This document shows positions 16,113 through 21,924 of a DNA stretch of 25,115 nucleotides, one piece after another. The notes under the pieces were generated by a model that saw nothing but the letters and a program-made list of their open reading frames with translations, did not search any database and was not told the origin of the DNA. Origin of the DNA: VMCP01 sp965655465 (GTDB lineage: Bacteria; Bacteroidota; Bacteroidia; NS11-12g; UBA955). Within the stretch, counting starts at the first letter, position 1. Each line of letters begins with the position of its first letter. The stretch spans positions 1-25,115 of the forward strand of contig CBFHGY010000024.1 of NCBI GenBank assembly GCA_965655465.1. The letters run 5' to 3'. A program made the position numbers and the translations under genes.

Positions 16113-16640
16113 TTATTTCTTTTTTGCAACATACACCAATAAAGTTATAATCATCGAAAGGGAAAGGTACATTTGAATTTCAAAACTCGCGTAGGTTCCT
16201 ACTTTTAGTTTTTCTTCTAGGTTAGAAATGGCCAAATCTCTCTTTTCCTTCTTTATTTCAGGAGTTTTGAGAGATGTATCCTGAGCCATATAGGTATCTA
16301 TGGCTAAAATTTGCCTACTTTTAAAATGTTCGAAACGTGTCGTTTCATTGCTCTGAATGTGTTTATAGGCCGCTACATTGCAGAGAGCGGCAATTAAGGC
16401 CATACTTAAGGATGCAAACAACGTTGACCCTAATGTCATCGGCTTTTCAGATGCGGGTGTTACAAAAAAACTTTTTACCAAAAAAAACACACCCAAGGCC
16501 AAAATAAAGATATTCGCCAGAGTGGGAACCGCCGATACTGCATTACGTTCCAAATAAAGTTGATTAAAAAAATTAATCAAGACCATGCTGGCACTTAAGG
16601 AGCCGAAAGCAACGCCATAAAGCAAGACGCGTTTTATCAT
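16113..16640 (-). CDS. Small four-helix membrane protein, DUF4199-like
   Basis: A 175-residue protein with four likely membrane spans: about residues 5-25, 42-60, 70-92 and 151-170. Between spans 3 and 4 is a soluble, charged loop of some 55 residues rich in Lys and Glu (IKKEKRDLAISNLEEKLK). The layout (first two spans, then a TLGSTLFASLSMALIAAL segment) resembles the Bacteroidota DUF4199 family, but I would not rely on this. Function unknown. It is the first gene of the operon, preceded by a -7 box TACCTTTG seven bases before ATG 16640, and its stop is immediately followed by the PlsC-like start. Membrane topology is the only firm statement. Confidence 0.7.
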   Translation of the reverse strand: MIKRVLLYGVAFGSLSASMVLINFFNQLYLERNAVSAVPTLANIFILALGVFFLVKSFFVTPASEKPMTLGSTLFASLSMALIAALCNVAAYKHIQSNETTRFEHFKSRQILAIDTYMAQDTSLKTPEIKKEKRDLAISNLEEKLKVGTYASFEIQMYLSLSMIITLLVYVAKKK

Positions 16641-16645
16641 AGAAA

Positions 16646-16653
16646 CAAAGGTA
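16646..16653 (-). promoter_or_regulatory. -7 box of the five-gene operon
   Basis: Reverse strand TACCTTTG is an exact TAnnTTTG match, five bases upstream of ATG 16640. No clear -33 TTG. The message would be leaderless or nearly so. Confidence 0.45.
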
Positions 16654-16687
16654 CGTAGGTTTTAATTTTAATAGGAGAATTAAAAAA

Positions 16688-16716
16688 CAAAAGGCCGGTA
16701 AAAAACCGACCTTTTG
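16688..16716 (-). terminator. Rho-independent terminator of the DUF3276 gene
   Basis: Twelve-base stem: 16688-16699 against 16705-16716, loop of five bases. Read as reverse-strand RNA, the core GGTCGGT/ACCGGCC pairs fully with one G-U wobble, whereas on the plus strand it has an A-C mismatch. So it is built for the reverse strand. A U-rich run follows (TTTTGTTTTTT). Confidence 0.8.
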
Positions 16717-16731
16717 TTTTGCAAGTCCCTT

Positions 16732-17052
16732 TTAGGATTCATCACTTTCTTCGGGGCGCGTATACTCATCAAAATTATATTCGGGGAGTAAATTTGATTT
16801 CACATGGCCAATAGTTTCATTTAAAGCATCGGCAAACTTATTAAAGTCTTCCTTGTATAAATGCAATTTGGTTTTTGTGAAGGAGCCATCGTCGAAGCGA
16901 CTACGTTTGCTCTCGGTGATTGTGATATAAAAGTCGTTGTTTCGCGTCGCTTTGACATCGAAGAAATACGTACGTTTACCCGCTCTCACTCTACGAGAGA
17001 AAATGTCTTCCTGGTGATCTTGATCTTTGTAGTTGTCTTCATGCATAGGCAT
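16732..17052 (-). CDS. DUF3276 / PUR family nucleic-acid-binding protein
   Basis: A ~106-residue protein with the Bacteroidota DUF3276 signature: FSRRVRAGKRTYFFDVKATR (residues ~18-37), DFYITITESKR (40-50) and KLHLYKEDFNKFADALNETI (62-81). This is the PUR repeat fold related to eukaryotic Pur-alpha, a single-stranded DNA/RNA-binding protein; bacterial members are dimers that bind nucleic acid, with unclear cellular role. The C-terminus is acidic (EYTRPEESDES). The start is ATG 17052 or ATG 17046; a longer frame from TTG 17076 is rejected because that TTG is the end of a -7-like box CATATTTG. Single-gene unit with its own terminator. Confidence 0.9.
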   Translation of the reverse strand: MPMHEDNYKDQDHQEDIFSRRVRAGKRTYFFDVKATRNNDFYITITESKRSRFDDGSFTKTKLHLYKEDFNKFADALNETIGHVKSNLLPEYNFDEYTRPEESDES

Positions 17053-17073
17053 ACCTTTCTGATTGTTATAAAG

Positions 17074-17081
17074 CAAATATG
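17074..17081 (-). promoter_or_regulatory. Candidate -7 box of the DUF3276 gene
   Basis: Reverse strand CATATTTG, one mismatch from TAnnTTTG, 21 bases before ATG 17052. No evident -33 element. Confidence 0.3.
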
Positions 17082-17207
17082 CAAAATTTTTTGAGTACTA
17101 CCTCGTTTTAGAAACTTTTTTATCTCTCAATTTAATCACTTTTTTTACTCTTTCTATTTTATTGTACAAATTACAACAATCTTACAATTAGTCACTTCAA
17201 CATGCAA

Positions 17208-19067
17208 TTAGGCAAGTGTTTGATTTTCAGCAAGCCAAGTGTAGTATTCGTTTGTTCCAACAAGTTTATCGTGGGGGCCTCTTGAGCTTAAATTTCCCTC
17301 TTCGAAAACCCAAATTTCGTCGGCTTTCATAATGGGTGCAATACGGTGACTACTCATTATTAAGGTTTTCCCTTTTAATGCCACTTTTAACCGTTCAATA
17401 ATTTGCGCTTCCGTTTCTGCGTCAACGGCACTCAAACAGTCGTCGAAAATGTAAATATCTGCATCACGCAACAAGGCCCTTGCCAGAGACATTCGTTGTT
17501 TTTGACCACCAGAAAGAGAAACTCCGCGTTCCCCAATTATCGTATCTAAACCTTTTGGGAATAAGGCCAAATCATTTTCTAAGGAAGCAAAATGAATGGC
17601 TTTATTAAGTTCTTCATCTCCGATCTCCGTTTCACTGCCAAATAGAATATTCTCCTTTAAAGAATCGCTAAAAAGAAAAGTGTCTTGTTGTACATAGGCA
17701 ATTTTAGATCGAAAAGCGGAAAGCGCATACACCGACATATTATTATTGTCTACCCAATAGTTCCCGTTTTGCAATTCTAATTGGCGTGTAAGTAGCTGTA
17801 GAATGGTGGTTTTCCCACTACCCGTTTTTCCAACGATCCCAATAAAGCTCCCGCATTTAATTTCAACATCAATTCCCTTCAAAGCAGGATAGTCTTTATC
17901 CAAATATTGATAAGATTCTAAATTCAATTTTAGCAATTGGAAATTAGGAAACGGCGTTAACCCTTTATCCGCTTGTTCTTCCTGTTGAAGAAATTCATTG
18001 ATACGTTTTTGACTTGCGCTGGCCTTTTGTACCAAAGCGGTGGTCCAGCCCAAACTAGCCACGGGCCAAATTAACATGTTCAAGTAAATAATAAATTCTG
18101 CGACATTTCCAGGAGTAAATCGCCCTTCTTTTACCTCCCATCCACCAATATACAAAACCAGGATGGTGCTCAAACCCATCAATAGGGTCATTAACGGAAA
18201 GAATATTGCGTTAATTTTAGCAAGTTCAAGATTCTTGGATTGAAATACGCGACCTGCCTCATAAAAATCTTTATTGAAATTCGCTTCTGCCCCAAAGGAT
18301 TTAATGATTCGAATGCCTGCAAAAGTTTCTTGCGCTTTACTGGTAATATCAGACAGTTGTTCTTGAATTTTCTTATTACCTATATTAATGCGTTTACTTA
18401 CCACATAAATGGAATAGGACAAAAAAGGTAGCGGGATGAGCACCCATAGCGTGAGATTCGCATTAATCATGAGCATTTGCGCAACGATCATCACAAAAGA
18501 AAAAAGCACATTGGCAAAATACATAATAGAGGGCCCGATATACATACGAACATTGGATACATCCTCAGAAATGCGAGACATCAAATCACCTGTGTAATGA
18601 TTTCGGTAAAACTGTTCGCTTAAACTCTCATACTTTTGAAAAATCTCGTTTTTTTGGTCGTATTCAATATTGCGAGACGTTACAATCAGTGTTTGGCGCA
18701 TCAAAAACAAAAACAATCCTTTCAGAAGTGCGACCACTAAAATGGCAATTCCAAATCCCAAAACCGTTTTCAATGCGGCNNNNNNNNNNNNNNNNNNNNN
18801 NNNNNNNNNNNNNNNNNNNNNNNNNNNNNNNNNNNNNNNNNNNNNNNNNNNNNNNNNNNNNNNNNNNNNNNNNNNNNCGGAATACAATAGGGCATTGTCG
18901 GTTACGGCAATATGTTGGGAAATCCACAAGGCATCATCAATTCCCAAGCGAACAAAAACGGGTATATATATAGCGAATAGATTGCTCAAAATAACGCAAG
19001 CAATTCCTATTAGGATAAGCCATTTGTATCGGAGGAGATATTTGTTGAGTGAGGCGAGTTCTGACAC
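17208..19067 (-). CDS. ABC exporter half-transporter (MdlA/MsbA-like), interrupted by an assembly gap
   Basis: A fused membrane plus ATPase exporter, about 619 residues including unknown sequence. The N-terminal half has several membrane spans (WLILIGIACVILSNLFAIYI; FGIAILVVALLKGLFLFL; LTLWVLIPLPFLSYSIYVV); the ATPase half has Walker A GKTGSGKTT, Q-loop YVQQDTF, signature LSGGQKQRMSLARAL, Walker B IYIFDDCLSAVD and the switch His in SSHR. After Walker B the usual catalytic Glu is Asp (D-D rather than D-E), as in MdlA-type and other asymmetric exporters, which may indicate a heterodimer half. Substrate unknown. The gap removes about 33 residues in the first membrane region; both flanks are in the same frame. 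The start is taken as GTG 19067, since in-frame TTG 19085 is the end of a -7 box. Confidence 0.85.
   Translation of the reverse strand: MSELASLNKYLLRYKWLILIGIACVILSNLFAIYIPVFVRLGIDDALWISQHIAVTDNALLYSXXXXXXXXXXXXXXXXXXXXXXXXXXXXXXXXXAALKTVLGFGIAILVVALLKGLFLFLMRQTLIVTSRNIEYDQKNEIFQKYESLSEQFYRNHYTGDLMSRISEDVSNVRMYIGPSIMYFANVLFSFVMIVAQMLMINANLTLWVLIPLPFLSYSIYVVSKRINIGNKKIQEQLSDITSKAQETFAGIRIIKSFGAEANFNKDFYEAGRVFQSKNLELAKINAIFFPLMTLLMGLSTILVLYIGGWEVKEGRFTPGNVAEFIIYLNMLIWPVASLGWTTALVQKASASQKRINEFLQQEEQADKGLTPFPNFQLLKLNLESYQYLDKDYPALKGIDVEIKCGSFIGIVGKTGSGKTTILQLLTRQLELQNGNYWVDNNNMSVYALSAFRSKIAYVQQDTFLFSDSLKENILFGSETEIGDEELNKAIHFASLENDLALFPKGLDTIIGERGVSLSGGQKQRMSLARALLRDADIYIFDDCLSAVDAETEAQIIERLKVALKGKTLIMSSHRIAPIMKADEIWVFEEGNLSSRGPHDKLVGTNEYYTWLAENQTLA
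18780..18877. other. Assembly gap (98 N)
   Basis: Unknown bases within the exporter gene. The reading frame matches on both sides with this length, so the estimated size is either right or wrong by a multiple of three. No feature can be called here. Confidence 0.99.
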
Positions 19068-19082
19068 GTTATTAAGATACCA

Positions 19083-19090
19083 CAAAGGTA
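19083..19090 (-). promoter_or_regulatory. -7 box of the ABC exporter gene
   Basis: Reverse strand TACCTTTG, an exact TAnnTTTG match, 15 bases upstream of GTG 19067. No convincing -33 TTG. It sits back to back with a plus-strand TAATTTTG at 19099-19106. Confidence 0.45.
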
Positions 19091-19098
19091 GAATGAAA

Positions 19099-19106
19099 TA
19101 ATTTTG
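19099..19106 (+). promoter_or_regulatory. Candidate plus-strand -7 box upstream of the rpsO leader
   Basis: TAATTTTG matches TAnnTTTG exactly. Transcription would begin near 19112 and run into the hairpin at 19180-19199. The -33 region has only TTA (19072-19074), so support is moderate. Confidence 0.35.
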
Positions 19107-19110
19107 AAAG

Positions 19111-19211
19111 GCAGAAAACTTTTTTAAAACTAGCTTGTTTATTCTGCGGGGTAGATTTAAGTTTTCATAGCTGGCAGGGTCCTGGGTTAACGCCCGGGAT
19201 TTTGCTTTTTT
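19111..19211 (+). ncRNA. Candidate short RNA or rpsO leader ending in a terminator
   Basis: This stretch lies between a -7 box (19099-19106) and a terminator-like hairpin (19180-19199 plus T-tract). GCAGAA (19111-19116) can pair with TTCTGC (19142-19147). It holds no open reading frame of note. It could be a ~100-nt small RNA or a leader/attenuator for rpsO. No known RNA family is recognised. Confidence 0.3.
19180..19211 (+). terminator. Terminator-like hairpin upstream of rpsO
   Basis: TCCTGGG (19180-19186) pairs with CCCGGGA (19193-19199), one G-U wobble, loop TTAACG, followed by the T-rich TTTTGCTTTTTT. It points toward rpsO although no annotated plus-strand gene lies upstream of it. Confidence 0.6.
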
Positions 19212-19275
19212 AGGCCTATTTGCATAAGTTTTTTAAATATTTGAAAATGGGTTTCCACATGTTATCCATATTTTG

Positions 19276-19283
19276 TATATTTG
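19276..19283 (+). promoter_or_regulatory. -7 box of rpsO
   Basis: TATATTTG is an exact TAnnTTTG match. At the -33 position there is only TTT (19252-19254). Transcription would begin near 19289, about 14 bases before ATG 19303. Confidence 0.5.
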
Positions 19284-19302
19284 CAGTCCAATAGAGTAGC
19301 AC

Positions 19303-19572
19303 ATGCATTTAACCGCAGAACAAAAGAAAGAAATTTTTGCCAAATTTGGTGGCGACGAGCGCAATACTGGCAGCACCGAGGCACAAATTGCCATGTTTAC
19401 TGAGCGTATTAATTACATCAGCCAACACCTTAAGCAAGCGCGCAAAGACAAAAGCGCAGAATTGTCATTGATTAAACTAGTAGGAAAGCGCAGAAGCTTG
19501 TTGAACTACTTAGCGAAGCAAGACATTTTCAAATATCGTGAATTAATTAAGGCTTTAGGCTTACGTAAGTAA
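19303..19572 (+). CDS. rpsO: 30S ribosomal protein S15
   Basis: An 89-residue primary rRNA-binding protein of the small subunit that organises the 16S central domain junction. Family landmarks are all present: the N-terminal helix EQKKEIFAKFG (6-16), GSTEAQIAMFTERI (23-36), the helix ending HLKQARKDK, and the RNA-contacting GKRRSLLNYLAKQD. Length is the usual 89. Followed by pnp, as in many bacteria, with a strong hairpin terminator between them. E. coli S15 represses its own translation by binding its leader; the 5' region here also has structure, but no matching element is recognised. Confidence 0.98.
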   Translation: MHLTAEQKKEIFAKFGGDERNTGSTEAQIAMFTERINYISQHLKQARKDKSAELSLIKLVGKRRSLLNYLAKQDIFKYRELIKALGLRK

Positions 19573-19595
19573 TCCCTAAAACCTCTTATGAATAG

Positions 19596-19635
19596 AAAAG
19601 CCCCGTTCGCAAACGCGAAGCGGGGCTTTTTGTTT
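19596..19635 (+). terminator. rpsO-pnp intergenic terminator
   Basis: AAAAGCCCCG-TTCGC (19596-19610) pairs with GCGAA-CGGGGCTTTT (19615-19630) apart from one bulged G at 19620, loop AAAC, followed by T-rich TGTTT. It is a very stable Rho-independent terminator 19 bases before the pnp start. It may also act as a ribonuclease processing site. Confidence 0.9.
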
Positions 19636-19649
19636 AAAAAATTTAACCT

Positions 19650-21863
19650 ATGAATATCACTAAAACCCAATTTGATACCGGTAATGGCCGTATCATCAAC
19701 CTCGAAACCGGGCGTATGGCCCGTCAAGCACACGGAAGTGTTGTAGTAAGCGTGGGCAAAACCATGTTACTCGCAACAGTGGTGAGCAGCTATGATGCCA
19801 AAGAAGGTGTTGACTTTCTTCCTTTGAGTGTAGATTACCAAGAAAAATTTGCTGCTGTAGGCCGCATACCTGGAAGCTTTTTACGTCGCGAAGCGCGTTT
19901 ATCCGATTACGAAATCCTTATTTGTCGTTTAGTAGACCGTTGCTTACGTCCATTATTTCCCGAGGACTATCATGCCGATACCCAAGTAATGATTACATTA
20001 CTTTCTTCAGATGAAAACGAAATCCCTGATACCTATGTTGGATTAGCTGCTTCAATGGCCTTAATGTTGAGCGACATTCCCTTTAACGGGCCTATTTCTG
20101 AAGTACGTGTAGGTCGCATTGATGGTAAATTCATCATTAACCCAAGCCGCGAAGAATTGGCAAAATCGGATATTGACCTTTTATTAGGCGGTACTGCCAA
20201 AGATTTAAACATGGTGGAAGGTGAAATGAATGAATTATCTGAAGACGAGTTCCTAGAAGCTTTGAAATTTGGACATGCTGCCATTCAAAAACAGTGTGCC
20301 GAACAATGGAACATGTTAGAGCAAATGGGCGGTAAGAAACCTGTTCGTGAATATAACCATGAAGATAACGATGAAGAATTACGCACGCGTGTAATTGCGG
20401 AAACTTCAGCAGCTATCCGCGAAGTTGCCGAAAGTGGAAAGTCTAAAAAGGAACGTTCAGAAGCATTCCGTGCCGTTTTAGATGCCTATTTAACCCAATT
20501 TGAAGGACATGAAGACCAAGCCCGTATGGTTCGCTTAACGAAGAAATATTTCCATGAAGCCGAATACAACCAAATGCGTGCCATGATTTTAGAATCTGGC
20601 AAACGTTTAGACGGACGTAAAACCAATGAAGTGCGTCAAATCTTTACCGAAATTGATGTATTGCCAGCGGCCCACGGATCTTCATTATTTACCCGTGGTG
20701 AAACCCAATCATTAACAACCGTTACTTTAGGGGGTAAAACAGACGAGCAATTGTTGGATTCACCAACCTTACACGGTACAAGTCGTTTGATGTTACATTA
20801 CAATTTCCCTGGATTTTCAACCGGTGAGGTTAGACCAAACCGAGGACCCGGTCGTCGTGAAATCGGTCATGGTAATTTGGCACTTCGCGGTTTAAAAACC
20901 ATGCTTCCAAAAGATGTACCCTATGTAATCCGTATTGTTAGTGATATTTTAGAATCTAATGGTTCTTCTAGTATGGCAACAGTTTGTGCGGGTTCTATGG
21001 CCTTGATGGATGCCGGTATTCAATTGCAAAAACCAGTAAGTGGTATAGCAATGGGTTTGATTACTAACGAAACAGGCAAATTCCAAATCTTAAGCGATAT
21101 CCTTGGAGATGAAGATCATCTAGGAGATATGGACTTCAAAGTTATTGGTACAAAAGACGGTATCACTGCCTGTCAAATGGATATTAAAATTGACGGTTTG
21201 AACTGGGACATGGTGGGTCAAGCCTTGAAACAAGCGCGTGAAGGTCGTATGCACATTCTAGGAGAAATGGCCAAGAGCATCAGTCAACCACAAGACAATC
21301 TGAAACCACATACACCAAGAATTGAAGTAATTGAAATCGAGAAAGAGTTTATCGGTGCGGTAATCGGACCCGGTGGTAAAATTATTCAAGATATCCAGTT
21401 GCGCACAGGAACTACTATTTCTATAGAAGAGCGCGACGGTAAAGGATTCGTTGAAATCTTATCTGAAAATGCCGATAACATGCAAGCAGCCATCGATATT
21501 GTGAATGGTATTGTAGCCGTTCCTGAAGTAGGTGCTACCTATACCGGAAAGGTAAAAACCATTACAGATTTTGGTGCTTTTGTTGAATTCATGCCAAACA
21601 AAGATGGTTTACTTCATATCAGTGAAATCTCTTGGGAAAAAACACCTACAATGGAAGGCCTATTTGAAGAAGGACAAGTTTTGGAAGTTAAATTGGTTGA
21701 AGTTGACAAGAAAACGGGTAAATACCGTTTGAGTCAAAGAGCTTTAACTCCAAAACCTGAAGGATATGTAGAGCGCGAACGTGAGCCCCGTCCAAGCAAT
21801 GGTGGTAGAAATGGCGACCGCCGTGATGACCGCCGCAGTGGTGGAAATCGCCGCAGGGACTAA
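19650..21863 (+). CDS. pnp: Polyribonucleotide nucleotidyltransferase (PNPase)
   Basis: Phosphorolytic 3'-5' exoribonuclease of mRNA turnover, forming a trimeric ring; cytosolic, 737 residues. Order: first RNase PH domain (~5-145), helical linker (~240-310), second RNase PH domain (~320-550) with the catalytic GDEDHLGDMDFKV, KH domain with GPGGK loop (~560-620) and S1 domain GKVKTITDFGAFVEF ... KDGLLHISEISWE (~628-698). All core residues appear intact. The C-terminal tail (~705-737) is Arg/Gly/Asp-rich with repeats such as RRDDRR, longer than E. coli PNPase; such tails often bind RNA or partner proteins. No separate promoter is seen in the 19 bases after the rpsO terminator, so expression probably depends on read-through. 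Confidence 0.98.
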   Translation: MNITKTQFDTGNGRIINLETGRMARQAHGSVVVSVGKTMLLATVVSSYDAKEGVDFLPLSVDYQEKFAAVGRIPGSFLRREARLSDYEILICRLVDRCLRPLFPEDYHADTQVMITLLSSDENEIPDTYVGLAASMALMLSDIPFNGPISEVRVGRIDGKFIINPSREELAKSDIDLLLGGTAKDLNMVEGEMNELSEDEFLEALKFGHAAIQKQCAEQWNMLEQMGGKKPVREYNHEDNDEELRTRVIAETSAAIREVAESGKSKKERSEAFRAVLDAYLTQFEGHEDQARMVRLTKKYFHEAEYNQMRAMILESGKRLDGRKTNEVRQIFTEIDVLPAAHGSSLFTRGETQSLTTVTLGGKTDEQLLDSPTLHGTSRLMLHYNFPGFSTGEVRPNRGPGRREIGHGNLALRGLKTMLPKDVPYVIRIVSDILESNGSSSMATVCAGSMALMDAGIQLQKPVSGIAMGLITNETGKFQILSDILGDEDHLGDMDFKVIGTKDGITACQMDIKIDGLNWDMVGQALKQAREGRMHILGEMAKSISQPQDNLKPHTPRIEVIEIEKEFIGAVIGPGGKIIQDIQLRTGTTISIEERDGKGFVEILSENADNMQAAIDIVNGIVAVPEVGATYTGKVKTITDFGAFVEFMPNKDGLLHISEISWEKTPTMEGLFEEGQVLEVKLVEVDKKTGKYRLSQRALTPKPEGYVEREREPRPSNGGRNGDRRDDRRSGGNRRRD

Positions 21864-21886
21864 TTAAATACAGTTCATTTAAGTCT

Positions 21887-21920
21887 AAGGGCCCTATCGA
21901 AAGATGTGGGCCCTTTTTTT
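21887..21920 (+). terminator. Terminator of pnp
   Basis: AAGGGCCC (21887-21894) and GGGCCCTT (21908-21915) form a perfect eight-base stem with a 13-base loop and a run of seven T. The reverse strand has no T-tract after the stem, so it mainly serves pnp, although the convergent TPR gene ends at 21925. Confidence 0.88.
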
Positions 21921-21924
21921 AATG

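Noticed and set aside
16861..17094. 77-codon forward frame opposite the DUF3276 gene
   Set aside because: The reverse-strand protein is a conserved family; the forward frame only mirrors it.
17163..17170. Palindrome TTGTACAA downstream of the ABC exporter
   Set aside because: Too short and AT-rich to be called a terminator or operator.
18664..19101. Reading frames running through the N gap on either strand
   Set aside because: They depend on unknown bases and overlap the ABC exporter.
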